Shown: positions 43,877-52,970 of the stretch, in pieces | Layout of the letters: each line of letters begins with the position of its first letter | Position numbering within the stretch: the first letter of the stretch is position 1 | NCBI RefSeq assembly: GCF_004765795.1 | Contig: NZ_SBIV01000002.1 | Location: 186,001 to 250,000, forward strand | Reading direction: 5' to 3' | Length of the DNA: 64,000 nucleotides | From: Halorussus marinus | GTDB taxonomy: Archaea; Halobacteriota; Halobacteria; Halobacteriales; Haladaptataceae | Notes under the pieces: generated by a model | Told to the model about the DNA's origin: nothing | What the model saw: the letters and a program-made list of their open reading frames with translations, nothing else | Databases searched by the model: none | Made by a program: the position numbers and the translations under genes

Positions 43877-43898
43877 GCCGGCGGTTTTATCCGCCGGC
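43877..43898. promoter_or_regulatory. Inverted repeat around the TATA box of the permease gene
   Basis: GCCGGCGG (43877-43884) and CCGCCGGC (43891-43898) are exact inverted repeats around TTTTAT, which lies about 29 bp before ATG 43917 and so looks like the TATA box. It may be an operator, or the end signal of trkH. Confidence 0.5.
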
Positions 43899-43916
43899 TG
43901 AAACAACCGTGTACGT

Positions 43917-45344
43917 ATGGCTGACGAGCGTGCCGACGTCGAACCCGCGGGCCGGAACGTCGCCGGCGAGGCCCCCGCAACGGAGCCGAAGGCGGTCACC
44001 GACGATACGACCGTCCACGACGACGTCGAACTCGAACGGACGATCGGGCTCGTCGGCGGGTTGGCGATCGGGATCGGCACGATGATCGGCGCGGGGATCT
44101 TCGTGTTCCCCGGGCTGGCGGCCGCGAACGCCGGGCTCGCGGCCACGCTCTCGTTCGCCATCGGCGGCGTGATCGCGTTGCTGGTGGCGCTCCCGACCTC
44201 GGAGCTCGCCACCGCGATGCCCCGAAGCGGCGGGGGCTACTACTTCATATCGCGGGGGATGGGGACGGCGTACGGCGCGATCGTCGGCCTCGGGCTGTGG
44301 CTGGGGCTGATGTTCGCCTCCGCGTTCTACCTCGTCGGACTGGGCCACTACGCGAGCGCGGTGTTCGCCGAACTGGGCGTCGCGCTCCCGGTCAGCCCGG
44401 TCATCGGGATCGGGCTGCTGTTCGGGGCGGGCCTGACCGCGCTGAGCATCGGCGGAACCGAGAACACGGCCAGCCTCCAGAACGCCGTGGTGGGAATCTT
44501 GCTCGTCGTGCTGACGGCCTTTCTCTCGTACGGCGTGCTCGACGCGGTGGGCGTCTTCGGCGGCGAGAGCGTCCCGGAGACGTTTTTCGCGAGGGGGTAC
44601 TTCCCGGTGCTGACGACCGCGGCGCTGGTGTTTACGTCGTATCTGGGGTTCGCGCAGGTCGCGACCGTCGCGGGCGAGATCAAACGGCCGGGACGAAACC
44701 TCCCGCTGGCGATGGTCGGGTCCGTCGTCGTCGTCACGGTCTTCTACGTCGTGACGATCTTCGTCGCGACCAGCGCGTTCGGCGCGGAGCGACTGGGCCA
44801 GTTCGGCGAGACCGCGATGGTCGAGGTCGCCCGGGAGTTCCTCGGGGTCCCCGGCGCGATCGCGATCCTCGGCGCCGGGCTGTTGGCGACGTTTTCGAGC
44901 GCGAACGCGTCGATCCTCAGCGCCTCGCGGGCGGTGTACGCGCTGAGCCGCGACGCCTTACTTCCCCGAAAGGCGAGCGAGGTCAACCTCCGGTACGGCA
45001 CGCCACACGTCGCGTTGCTCTCCGCCGGCGGACCGATACTGGTCCTCGTCGCGACCGGGCAGGTCGAACTGCTCGCGGAGGTCGCCTCGTTTCTCCACCT
45101 GATCATGTACGGCCTGATGTGCGTCGCTCTGATCGTGTTGCGTCGGCGAGATCCGCCGTGGTACGCCCCGAGCTACCGCGTTCCGGGCTACCCGGTGGTC
45201 CCGGCCGCCGGCGCGCTCGCGAGCTTCGGACTGATCGCGTTCATGCAACCCGCGTCGATCGGCGTCGGTATCGTGGTCATGGCCGGGTCCTACCTCTGGT
45301 ACCGATACTACGCCGGCGACGTCGACCTCAAAGGAGACATCTGA
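43917..45344 (+). CDS. APC family amino acid permease
   Basis: The 475-residue protein has a soluble N-terminal tail of about 40 residues and about 12 helices. It starts with the APC hallmark [15 protein letters not shown] (about 51-65), and the segment [13 protein letters not shown] (about 102-114) is typical of cationic or broad amino acid porters. A Usp protein follows directly, in an arrangement common for haloarchaeal transporters. The substrate is not predictable with confidence. Confidence 0.92.
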   Translation: MADERADVEPAGRNVAGEAPATEPKAVTDDTTVHDDVELERTIGLVGGLAIGIGTMIGAGIFVFPGLAAANAGLAATLSFAIGGVIALLVALPTSELATAMPRSGGGYYFISRGMGTAYGAIVGLGLWLGLMFASAFYLVGLGHYASAVFAELGVALPVSPVIGIGLLFGAGLTALSIGGTENTASLQNAVVGILLVVLTAFLSYGVLDAVGVFGGESVPETFFARGYFPVLTTAALVFTSYLGFAQVATVAGEIKRPGRNLPLAMVGSVVVVTVFYVVTIFVATSAFGAERLGQFGETAMVEVAREFLGVPGAIAILGAGLLATFSSANASILSASRAVYALSRDALLPRKASEVNLRYGTPHVALLSAGGPILVLVATGQVELLAEVASFLHLIMYGLMCVALIVLRRRDPPWYAPSYRVPGYPVVPAAGALASFGLIAFMQPASIGVGIVVMAGSYLWYRYYAGDVDLKGDI

Positions 45345-45346
45345 CA

Positions 45347-46081
45347 ATGACAGACAGACCGTCGGTACTCGTCCCGATCCGCGTGCTCGAAGGAGAATCG
45401 GTTCCGGAGGGCGTTCCCGAACTGCTCGCGGACGCCCACGTCGTCCTGCTTGGCTATCACGTCATCCCCGAACAGACCGCGACGGGGCAGGCCCAGATGC
45501 AGTTCGAAGAGCGTGCGAACGAGCGCCTCGACGACTACGCGTCGATGTTCGAGGAGGTCGGTGCGACCGTCGAGCGCCGACTCGTGTTCACCCACGACGG
45601 GCAGAAGACGATCGACCGGACGATCGCCGAGCACGACTGCATGGCCGTCCTCGTCCCGAACGCGACCCGATCGGTCGAGGACGTGCTGGTCGCCGTCCGC
45701 GGGACCGTCGGGATCGATCGGCTCGCCCGGGTCGTCGCGGGCGTGTTCGCCGAGACCGACGTCTCGGTGACGCTGTATCACGTCGCCGAGACCGACGAGT
45801 CTGACGGCGACGTCGAGACGCTACTCGAGGGCCTCGACGAACGACTCGAAGAACTCGGGGTGGAGCCGTCGGCGATCGAGACCCGCGTCGAGCGCGACCG
45901 AGACGCGCTCGACGCGATCGTCGAGGCGGCCGACGAGTTCGACGCCGTCGTCATGGGCGAGACCGACCCGTCCCTGACGACGTTCGTGTTCGGGATGCCG
46001 GCCGATCAGGTCGCAGACCGGTTTCTCGGTCCCGTGCTCGTCGTTCAGCGCGAGCCCGCGTCGAGCGCGACCGAGGAGTGA
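45347..46081 (+). CDS. Universal stress protein, two-domain
   Basis: The 244-residue protein contains two UspA folds: a degenerate first (about 5-140) and a second (about 130-238) with the end motif DAVVMGETDP...FGMPADQVADRFLGPVLVV. The ATP loop GxGxxG is not well kept, so nucleotide binding is doubtful. The start is two bases after the permease stop, so it probably regulates that transporter, as Usp partners are thought to do. Confidence 0.85.
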   Translation: MTDRPSVLVPIRVLEGESVPEGVPELLADAHVVLLGYHVIPEQTATGQAQMQFEERANERLDDYASMFEEVGATVERRLVFTHDGQKTIDRTIAEHDCMAVLVPNATRSVEDVLVAVRGTVGIDRLARVVAGVFAETDVSVTLYHVAETDESDGDVETLLEGLDERLEELGVEPSAIETRVERDRDALDAIVEAADEFDAVVMGETDPSLTTFVFGMPADQVADRFLGPVLVVQREPASSATEE

Positions 46082-46178
46082 TCCGCCGAGGCGGCCCGGA
46101 CGGCCCGAAAGCGTCGGTCGACATGCCCCGGCGTGCTCGCCCGCGGGCGGCACACGACTCTTCGAGACGCCGGTCGTC

Positions 46179-47219
46179 TCACTCCTCGGACGGCGCCGGT
46201 CGATCGTCGGACTGCTCGGAGAGCTGGAGTTCCTCGACGAGACGAGCGGTGACGATCTGCTCGACGATCGCGAGCAGGTCCGGGCCGTCGAGGTCGGCGT
46301 CGGCGAAGATCCCGAGCGGGATCTCGCCGCCCGCCATCTCCCGGTGACCGCCGGCGCTCCCGACGTCCGCGAACGCGGCGTGGAGCGCGTTGCCGATGTG
46401 GACGCGCGAGTCCGTCGACCGGGCGCTGAGCTGAATCGACTCGTCGATGATACCGAAGACGACGGCCGTCTCGACGCCCTCCAGCGACGCGAGATAGTCG
46501 GCGGCCTGTGGTAACGCGTCGCGTTCGGACGTCCGACCGACGTGGGAGATGAGCACCGCGCCCCTGATCTCCCGGTTCTCGATGGCGGTCGCGATCGCGT
46601 CCACGGTCGCGCCGCTGACCGACGGCGAGGAGAGTTGCTTGAGGAGGTCCCGATCCGCGTGGCCGTGGAGATACTTGGCCGCCTCGTACTCCTCGGCGGT
46701 CACCCCGCGGAGGAACCCGAGCGTCTCCCGGCGGATCGCGAACATGAGCGCCGTCGCGAGCGTGAGATCGAGATCGAGTTCGAGCGCCCGGACGTACTCG
46801 GTGAGTATCGTGGCGGTCGCGCCGATGGCCTCGCGGTGGTCGACGAATCGGGCCTCGATTCCCTCCGCGGGGTGGTGGTCGATCACGATATCGATCGGGG
46901 TGGCCTCGGGCACGCGGTTGTTCGCGCCGGGGACCGCGTGGTCGACGAACGCGAGCAGCGACTCGTCGGGGCGGTCCCGAACTGCGTCGGCGTCGAACGG
47001 TCGGAGATCGATGTCGAGGAGATTGACGAACGCCCGGTTCTGCTGGTGGGAGATCTCGCCGCTGTACAGGATGTGGTGGTCCTCGATGCCGGCGGCGGCC
47101 GCGATCCGCCCCAGCGCGAGCGCGCTCGCGAGGCAGTCCGGATCCGGGTTGTTGTGACAGACGATCGTGAGCTCTTCGCCCTCGGCGAGCAGTTCCCGAA
47201 GCGACGCTGCGTTACTCAT
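46179..47219 (-). CDS. DHH family phosphoesterase (NrnA/RecJ-like)
   Basis: The 346-residue protein has the DHH motifs NNPDPDCLASA (23-33), FVDHAVPG, VIDHHPAEG, and the DHHA1 motif GSAGGHREMAGG near the C-terminus, with all metal ligands present. Such proteins degrade short oligonucleotides or pAp; archaeal members vary. ATG 47219 is favoured over upstream starts because it precedes the conserved LTIVCHNNPD strand by the usual length. The gene is convergent with the Usp gene. Confidence 0.88.
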   Translation of the reverse strand: MSNAASLRELLAEGEELTIVCHNNPDPDCLASALALGRIAAAAGIEDHHILYSGEISHQQNRAFVNLLDIDLRPFDADAVRDRPDESLLAFVDHAVPGANNRVPEATPIDIVIDHHPAEGIEARFVDHREAIGATATILTEYVRALELDLDLTLATALMFAIRRETLGFLRGVTAEEYEAAKYLHGHADRDLLKQLSSPSVSGATVDAIATAIENREIRGAVLISHVGRTSERDALPQAADYLASLEGVETAVVFGIIDESIQLSARSTDSRVHIGNALHAAFADVGSAGGHREMAGGEIPLGIFADADLDGPDLLAIVEQIVTARLVEELQLSEQSDDRPAPSEE

Positions 47220-47346
47220 CACTGTGACGTTCGGGCCCCGGACGAATAGGGATACAGGCGTCCGTAGGTCGGGGCCAAACGCAGTCGGCGGGGTCGGAAC
47301 TCCCCGTGAGAGACCCCATGAATCCCAACGAGAACGTCGCGACCGC

Positions 47347-47538
47347 TCAGTCACGTCCCAGTCCGAGCGTAACGGCTACCGCGACGATAGCCGCGATTAC
47401 TCCGATCGCCAGCGGCACCGGCTGACGCAGGAACGAACCCCACTCCCAGCCGAAGAGAACGGAGCCACCGATGGCGATCACGGCGACGACGAGTCCGACG
47501 AGCGTACCGATGCTTGAGGTATCGCGCGCTGGCAACAT
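47347..47538 (-). CDS. Small two-helix membrane protein
   Basis: The 63-residue protein has two hydrophobic helices (about 11-30 and 41-59) joined by a loop with Trp and Arg. ATG 47538 lies about 25 bp after TTTATACT (47560-47567, minus strand), a clear leaderless promoter, which supports expression. No family recognised. Its promoter resembles that of the gene at 57742. Confidence 0.7.
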   Translation of the reverse strand: MLPARDTSSIGTLVGLVVAVIAIGGSVLFGWEWGSFLRQPVPLAIGVIAAIVAVAVTLGLGRD

Positions 47539-47567
47539 ACGAAATGATTACTATCCTACAGTATAAA
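47536..47567 (-). promoter_or_regulatory. Promoter with TTTATACT and AATCATTnCGTATG
   Basis: On the minus strand TTTATACT (47560-47567) is followed after ten bases by AATCATT, one base, and CGTATG, whose ATG is the start codon of the 63-residue gene. The same order is found at 58357-58389. Confidence 0.5.
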
Positions 47568-47636
47568 CCGTCCTCGCACGACTCCAAGAGCTGGAACTGT
47601 GGGTACGCCCTGATCAGACCGGGTGGAGAAGTGTGC

Positions 47637-47990
47637 ATGGAACGAGTGAATGAAGACGTACGCGAGATCAGCGGACTGCTGGCCGACGACATCACCCAGC
47701 GAATCCTCGTCGAAACGACTGAGCAACCAATGTCCGCGAACGAACTGAGCGACGCCTGTGACGTGTCACCTCAAACCGTGTATCGGCGACTAGAGAGACT
47801 ACAGGAGTACGAGCTGGTCACCGAAGCCGTCGCGCTGGACGACGACGGCCACCACCACAAGGTATACACCGCGACGCTCGATCAGGTCACGATCAAGCTG
47901 ACCGCGGACGGGTTCGAGTTCGATCTCTCTCTCCGTCAGCGCATGGCCGCGCGCTTTAGACAGTTCGTTACCGAGGTGCGTGATCGATGA
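47637..47990 (+). CDS. Winged-helix transcriptional regulator (ArsR-like)
   Basis: The 117-residue protein has a helix-turn-helix (ANELSDACDVSPQTVYRRLERLQEYELV, about 36-63) and a beta wing (TEAVALDDDGHHHKVYTATL), with a C-terminal helix. ATG 47637 has a Shine-Dalgarno-like GGTGGAG upstream. The next gene overlaps as ATGA and encodes a membrane protein, a common haloarchaeal pairing. Target genes are unknown; the divergent 63-residue gene and its own operon are candidates. Confidence 0.88.
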   Translation: MERVNEDVREISGLLADDITQRILVETTEQPMSANELSDACDVSPQTVYRRLERLQEYELVTEAVALDDDGHHHKVYTATLDQVTIKLTADGFEFDLSLRQRMAARFRQFVTEVRDR

Positions 47991-48304
47991 GTCCGTTTCA
48001 GCCCAGCCCCGCGATACAATCACAGATCGCGTTCGTACTCACGGCTATCTCGACGGTTCTGGGACTCGCAGTCGGCTATCTCGCGCTACGTGGCTACTGG
48101 CAGAGCCGACACCGCCCGATGTTTTTCGTCGCCGTCGGTTTCTTCCTCGTCTTCTGGACGCCGGTGTTCCTCGTCCTCGGGCCGTATCTCGTCCCGCTCG
48201 TCGGGCCGTTCGTGTACGGGATGCTGGGAGAGATCAGTCGGATCGTCGGCCTTCTCTCCATTCTGTACGGGTTACGGATGCCGTACGTCCAACGCACGTC
48301 GTAG
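47987..48304 (+). CDS. Three-helix membrane protein coupled to the winged-helix regulator
   Basis: The 105-residue protein has helices at about 14-34, 43-68 and 72-95, separated by RGYWQSRHRP. It starts at ATG 47987 overlapping the regulator stop as ATGA. Similar membrane proteins beside winged-helix genes form a haloarchaeal family (DUF7521 by memory). It may sense the membrane state for the regulator; that is an inference from context. Confidence 0.75.
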   Translation: MSPFQPSPAIQSQIAFVLTAISTVLGLAVGYLALRGYWQSRHRPMFFVAVGFFLVFWTPVFLVLGPYLVPLVGPFVYGMLGEISRIVGLLSILYGLRMPYVQRTS

Positions 48305-48509
48305 CCGTCCACTCGGGAACGCGGGTTACGCAGTCTTCGACGTCGTGGCCCTCTCTGTCCGCGAGTTGGGAGCATCTGTGCCGTCACAACGGACGCAGAG
48401 TCGCTCGGCCGAACGCCGAGAGCGTGATTCTGTATATCTGAATCTGGTTTATCGAGAGTGGCGAACCGACGCGTCACCGTTTTGGCCCGTAAGCGCGTAG
48501 GGTCCGCTA

Positions 48510-49154
48510 ATGGACAGAGACGACGCTATCGAGCGCGTCGAGGAGATTCTGCGGACGGTCGAGACCGAGACGATGCCGGTCCCGGTTCGAGAGCTGTGGG
48601 TGTACGGCGACGTCGCGCTGGGGCTGGACCCGGTCGAGCGCCTCGACGTGTACGTCACCAAAGACATCCTGCTCGACGGCGACGCCGACCGCGAGTCGGA
48701 GTTCCGGCGCTCGCACGGAGTCGAAGGCGTCGGCAAGACCGTCCGGGCCGAGTGGGCCGACGACCACTCCGAGCACATCCGCGCCAACGACAGCGGCCAC
48801 GCGGCGCCCGAGAAGTGTCTGGCCGCCCACCTGCTACCCGACGACGAGCCGGTCCACCTCGAAGTCTGCAATTCCAGCTTCGAGGACAACGTGACCCAGC
48901 GGCTCAGGGGAGCGATCGCCCGGGAAGCCTACGAGCAGATCCTCGATCCGCGGGGCGTCTGTCTGTGGGTCGACGGCGAACGCAGCGACGAGGCCCTCGG
49001 GAAGCTCCGCGAGAGCGAACTCGCGTTCCCGACCCTGCCCGACGCGCTGGAGATGCTCGGGATGGACACCGACCGAACCGACACGGCCGCCGAGGCCGTC
49101 GAGTCCTACCGGAAACGCCAAGAGGGCGCGACGGTCCGAGGCGACGTGGTGTAG
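48510..49154 (+). CDS. Conserved haloarchaeal protein with nucleotidyltransferase-like N-terminus
   Basis: The 214-residue protein begins with a helix and then VRELWVYGDVALGLDPVERLDVYV (about 25-48), which resembles the strand-GS-helix-DhD pattern of the Pol-beta nucleotidyltransferase fold, though the Gly-Ser pair reads Gly-Asp and only one Asp of the DxD is kept. Cys residues (EKCLAAH, EVCNSS) and a later all-alpha part follow. No close family is recognised by me. The gene stands alone, convergent with the methyltransferase. Confidence 0.6.
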   Translation: MDRDDAIERVEEILRTVETETMPVPVRELWVYGDVALGLDPVERLDVYVTKDILLDGDADRESEFRRSHGVEGVGKTVRAEWADDHSEHIRANDSGHAAPEKCLAAHLLPDDEPVHLEVCNSSFEDNVTQRLRGAIAREAYEQILDPRGVCLWVDGERSDEALGKLRESELAFPTLPDALEMLGMDTDRTDTAAEAVESYRKRQEGATVRGDVV

Positions 49155-49192
49155 CGAGGGACCGTCGCGACGTCTCCGAACGCTCACGTCCG

Positions 49193-50008
49193 TCAGACCG
49201 ATCCGACGGTCACGTAGAAGGGGACGACCTCGGCGCGGCGGTACTCGCCCGCCCGCATCTGTTCGATGACGGTCCGTCCCATCTCGCGCCAGTCGGTCCG
49301 GAGGTCGTCGTACTCGCCGGCCGAGAGGTCCCCGTCGAGTAGGGTCGCCCGGTCGTCGGCCAGCCCCGCGCCCGAGGCCTTCCGGCGGGCCGACCGGAGG
49401 TCGCGCTCGGCGTACGGGGGTTCGGTCGTGCGCGCGTGGACGTACCGCCGGGTGCGGACGTCCGAGAGCCCGACCTCGCGGAACGCCTCGCGGGTCCCCT
49501 CGCCTCCGAGCGTCACGTCGGTCTCGACGCCCGACAGGTACGCCCGGCGGGCGCGCGCCGAGAGGTCGCTCTCTCGCTCGACGGTCGATTCGACCGACAC
49601 CGCGGAGTTGTCGGGCTCGATCGCGGCCACGAGGTCCGAGGAGACTCGCCGGAACTCCCGGACCGCGTGGGCCGGCTCGGGGAGGTTGATGAGTAGCGCC
49701 TGACACACCGCCAGATCGACCGCGTCCTCGCACAACGGGAGTCGGAGGGCGTCGCCGGCGACGACCGGGACTCCGGGCTGGTCGGTGTCGTCCCGGCCGG
49801 CGGCGACCGCCAGCAGGTCGCGGTCGGCGTCACAGCCGACCACCTCGCCGGGCGACTCCTCGGCGAGCACGCGGGCGAGTTCGCCGGTGCCACAGCCGAC
49901 GTCGAGAATCCGCTCGCGGGACCCGAGTTCGAGGTCCGAAAGCGCCTCCCGGTCGTCCCACATGCCCCGGCGGGTGTCCCGAAGGTAGTCGGCGGAGAAC
50001 TCTCGCAC
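49193..50008 (-). CDS. Class I SAM-dependent methyltransferase
   Basis: The 271-residue protein has the SAM motif I ILDVGCGTGELA (34-45), motif II acidic CDAD, and later VVAGDALRLPL, QALLINLPEP. The C-terminal 120 residues form a variable substrate domain. Start GTG 50008; ATG 49963 (MWDDREALSD, residue 16) would leave too little before motif I. The methylated substrate is unknown. Confidence 0.85.
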   Translation of the reverse strand: MREFSADYLRDTRRGMWDDREALSDLELGSRERILDVGCGTGELARVLAEESPGEVVGCDADRDLLAVAAGRDDTDQPGVPVVAGDALRLPLCEDAVDLAVCQALLINLPEPAHAVREFRRVSSDLVAAIEPDNSAVSVESTVERESDLSARARRAYLSGVETDVTLGGEGTREAFREVGLSDVRTRRYVHARTTEPPYAERDLRSARRKASGAGLADDRATLLDGDLSAGEYDDLRTDWREMGRTVIEQMRAGEYRRAEVVPFYVTVGSV

Positions 50009-50203
50009 GGTTCTGGGCCCGCTACGGCCCGGTCCCGGAAAAGTCGGGCGGTTCGAGCCGGCGATAAACCGTATCTCGGTCGATGAAATCCAGCGACGCC
50101 CACGAGCGCTCGGGACTCGAACGCGGGGTCTCGGTCGGGCGCCGGCCCGGAACTTCGCCGCGACGCCAACCTTGATGGCGACCGGCGGACCTACTCGGAG
50201 ACA

Positions 50204-50884
50204 GTGTCGTCTCCTCGTGCGGACTTCGTCTCCGGCGTTCGAGTCTCGCTGCCGATCCTGCTGGGCATCGCCCCGTTCGGGATGGTCGCCGGCGTCGCGG
50301 CCGTCGGCGCCGGCGTGCCGACCGTCGAGGCGCTCGCGATGTCGGTCGTCATCTTCGCGGGGGCGTCCCAGCTCGCGGCCGCCGAGCTCATCGGACGGAA
50401 CGCGCCCGCGGTCGTGGTCGTGGTCACCGTCCTCGTCATCAACGTCCGGATGGTGATGTACAGCGCCTCGATCGCGCCCTACTTCCGGGACCAGCCCGGG
50501 CGCTGGAAGGCGCTGGTGGCGTACCTGCTCACAGATCAGGCGTACGCGGTCTCGCTGCTGGAGTTCGAGAGCGACGGCGAGACCGCCCGGCGGTGGTACT
50601 ATCTGGGCGTGGCGGCGTCGCTGTGGGTGACTTGGCAGGTCGCGACCGTCGCGGGCATCGCGCTCGGCGCGAGCGTTCCCGACGGCTGGCGCCTCGAGTT
50701 CGCGGTGCCGCTGGTCTTTCTCGCGGTGCTCGTCCCCGCGGTCACCGACCGAGCGACCGGGGCCGCCGCGCTCGTCGGCGGGTCGGTCGCGGTGACAGCC
50801 AACGGGCTCCCGTTCAACCTCGGGCTGATCGTCGCGGCGGTGGTGGGAATCGGGGCCGGCCTGCTGGTCGAGGAGGTGGCGTAG
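50204..50884 (+). CDS. azlC: AzlC family branched-chain amino acid export protein
   Basis: The 226-residue membrane protein has the AzlC signature SLPILLGIAPFGMVAG (15-30), and FAGASQLAAAELI near 51-63, with seven or eight helices. AzlC with AzlD forms the large and small subunits of an amino acid exporter. azlD follows without a gap (stop 50882-50884, ATG 50885). Confidence 0.92.
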   Translation: MSSPRADFVSGVRVSLPILLGIAPFGMVAGVAAVGAGVPTVEALAMSVVIFAGASQLAAAELIGRNAPAVVVVVTVLVINVRMVMYSASIAPYFRDQPGRWKALVAYLLTDQAYAVSLLEFESDGETARRWYYLGVAASLWVTWQVATVAGIALGASVPDGWRLEFAVPLVFLAVLVPAVTDRATGAAALVGGSVAVTANGLPFNLGLIVAAVVGIGAGLLVEEVA

Positions 50885-51220
50885 ATGGCGACCGACTACG
50901 GCGCCGTGACTCTCTGGGTGATCATCGTCGCCGGCGGGGTCGGGACGTTCGCCTACCGGTTCTCGTTCATCGCGCTGTTCGGGCGCCTCGACGACGTGCC
51001 CGAGGGGGTCGAGCGGGCGCTCCGGTTCGTCCCCGCGGCGGTGCTGGCGGCGTTAGTCGCGCCGGACCTCTTTCTCGCCGAGGGGTCGGCGGGCGTCTCG
51101 GTCGCGAACCCGCGGGTGGCGGCCGGCGCGCTCGCGGCCGCGGTCGCGTGGCGCACGGAGGACATCGCGGCGACGCTCGGGTCCGGGATGGTCGCGCTGT
51201 GGGCGCTGTCGGCGCTGTAG
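50885..51220 (+). CDS. azlD: AzlD family small subunit of the branched-chain amino acid exporter
   Basis: The 111-residue protein has four helices with the family motif GVGTFAYRFSFIALFGR (18-34) and FVPAAVLAALVAPDLF (48-63). It starts immediately after azlC, so both are made from one transcript. It converges with a 59-residue membrane protein gene, whose stop lies three bases away. Confidence 0.92.
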   Translation: MATDYGAVTLWVIIVAGGVGTFAYRFSFIALFGRLDDVPEGVERALRFVPAAVLAALVAPDLFLAEGSAGVSVANPRVAAGALAAAVAWRTEDIAATLGSGMVALWALSAL

Positions 51221-51222
51221 TC

Positions 51223-51402
51223 TCAGAGCCGATCGCGGAGCGTGGCGCCAACCGCGACGGCGACGGCGACGAGCGCGAGACCGAGCGCGATCGGACTGTC
51301 GACGCCGTCGCCGAACCGCCAGCCGAACGCGACGTAGCCGACGAGCGCGAGGACGAACATGGCCACCCCGATCGCTCGGGTCGCCGTGGAAGTCGAGCGC
51401 AT
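51223..51402 (-). CDS. Two-helix membrane protein of 59 residues
   Basis: This small gene has ATG 51402 and TGA at 51223-51225. The product has two hydrophobic helices (about 11-27 and 38-52) with WRFGDGVDS between and a basic tail LRDRL. A TTTTACAC element at 51426-51433 is about 28 bp before the start, giving a good leaderless promoter. The size, composition and codon use match the other small haloarchaeal membrane proteins here. Function unknown. Confidence 0.65.
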   Translation of the reverse strand: MRSTSTATRAIGVAMFVLALVGYVAFGWRFGDGVDSPIALGLALVAVAVAVGATLRDRL

Positions 51403-51474
51403 GATCGGGCGTTCACCGCGTACGTGTAAAACAGTTAGGACGAACGGTAGCGAGTCGACGCGTCGGGTCGGCGC

Positions 51475-52317
51475 TCACTCGGCGGGGCTGGCCGCGCGCA
51501 GTTCTTTGACTCGCTCGATGTTCCACGCGAAGCCCCGGCCGTCCTCGTGGGGCGTTTCGAGCACCAGCGGCACGTCCTCGATCGCTGGGTGGTTGACGAA
51601 CGCGTCCATGCCCGCCTCGCCGATGAGCCCCTCGCCGATGTGGGCGTGCTCGTCTTTGTTGGTGCCACACTCGTGTTTGGAGTCGTTGAGGTGAACACAC
51701 TGCAGGTGGTCGAGCCCGACCACGTCGTCGAACGCCGCCAGCGTCTCCTCGACCGCCTCGGGGGTCGAGAGGTCGTAGCCGGCCGCGAACGCGTGGGCGG
51801 TGTCGAGACAGACGTCGAGGTCCTGGTCGGTGCGATCGAGCACCGCCGCGAGGTGCTCGAAGTCGCCCCCGAGTTTGGTGCCCGAACCGGCGTCGCTCTC
51901 GACGAGGACGGTCACGCCCTCCGGAACGTCGAGTTCGTCGAGCGCGCTGGCGGCGTTGTCGAGGCCGGCGTCGACCCCCGCGCCGGTGTGGGCGCCGAGG
52001 TGGACGTTCACGAACGGGATGTCGAGTGTGGCGGCGGCGTCGACCTCCTTTTGCATGCTGTCGATCGACTTCGACCGGAGGTCGTCTTTCGGGGTACAGA
52101 GGTTCACGAGGTACGACGAGTGGATGACCCACGGTCCGACGTCGTGGTCGGCCGAGAGCTCGCGGAACCGCTCGGCCTCCTCGTCGCCGATGTTGGGGTC
52201 CTGCCAGACCTGCGGGGAGTGGGTGAAGATCTGGCCGCAGTTGCCGCCGTCCTCGATCTGGGCGTCGACGGCGTTGTAGACGCCGCCCGCGATGGATTCG
52301 TGCGCGCCGACTTTCAT
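51475..52317 (-). CDS. nfo: Endonuclease IV (apurinic/apyrimidinic endonuclease)
   Basis: The 280-residue TIM-barrel enzyme cleaves DNA at abasic sites using three zinc ions. It has the opening [11 protein letters not shown] (2-12), [12 protein letters not shown] (about 103-114), the Glu in [45 protein letters not shown] and LETPHEDG, so all metal ligands are present. Start ATG 52317. It is divergent from the peroxiredoxin gene, a plausible oxidative-damage context. Confidence 0.95.
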   Translation of the reverse strand: MKVGAHESIAGGVYNAVDAQIEDGGNCGQIFTHSPQVWQDPNIGDEEAERFRELSADHDVGPWVIHSSYLVNLCTPKDDLRSKSIDSMQKEVDAAATLDIPFVNVHLGAHTGAGVDAGLDNAASALDELDVPEGVTVLVESDAGSGTKLGGDFEHLAAVLDRTDQDLDVCLDTAHAFAAGYDLSTPEAVEETLAAFDDVVGLDHLQCVHLNDSKHECGTNKDEHAHIGEGLIGEAGMDAFVNHPAIEDVPLVLETPHEDGRGFAWNIERVKELRAASPAE

Positions 52318-52436
52318 GTGCGTTCGGAGGGAAGGCGTCCCTTTAGTGGCTTCGGAACCGGTGAGGCCGGCGCTCGGGGACGGGGCGGCGCGGCCTCAGA
52401 AGGAATTTTTAAGTCGGGGCGACGGGAGGAGCGACT

Positions 52437-52970
52437 ATGAGCGACTCCCAAGGGCTGGCGACGGGCGAACGCGCACCCAACGTCTCGGCGCCGCTCGTCG
52501 GACCGGACGGGGAGGCCACCGAGACCCCGCTGGCCGACCTCTGGAACGACAAGCCGGTGTTGCTCAGCTTCTACACCAACGACTTCAGTCCCGACTGCAT
52601 CGAGGAGTGGTGTGCGTTCCGCGACTACGACTGGTTCACCAGCAACGACGACGTGCAGGTCGTCGGCGTCAGCAAGTCCCGGGCCTACACCCACGAGAAG
52701 TTCATCGACTACCTCGATCTGAGCTTCCCGCTGTACGCCGACTGCGACCTCGCGATCTCCGACGCCTTCGGGGTGACCTACCGGACGTTCAAGATCGCGA
52801 CCAGATCGCGGCGGTCGTGTTTCCTCCTGGACAGCGACGGGGTGGTCCGGTACAAGTGGGTGGGCGAGCATCCGCTCGACCCGACCCGCGACCAGCCGCC
52901 GATCTCCGAGATCCACGAGACCATCGCCGAGGAGTTCGGCGGCGAGGGGCCCGAGACGTTCGGCTTCTAA
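52437..52970 (+). CDS. Peroxiredoxin (AhpC/TSA-BCP type)
   Basis: The 177-residue thiol peroxidase reduces peroxides. The peroxidatic Cys is in SPDCIEEWC (with the candidate resolving Cys five residues later), in the position of the usual TPxCT motif, and the GVTYR element and SCFLLDSDG strand are kept. ATG 52437 follows TTTTTAAG (52406-52413) by about 27 bp, so it is leaderless. Its stop overlaps that of lplA by four bases. It is a close paralogue of 27722-28255, which lacks both cysteines. Confidence 0.9.
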   Translation: MSDSQGLATGERAPNVSAPLVGPDGEATETPLADLWNDKPVLLSFYTNDFSPDCIEEWCAFRDYDWFTSNDDVQVVGVSKSRAYTHEKFIDYLDLSFPLYADCDLAISDAFGVTYRTFKIATRSRRSCFLLDSDGVVRYKWVGEHPLDPTRDQPPISEIHETIAEEFGGEGPETFGF

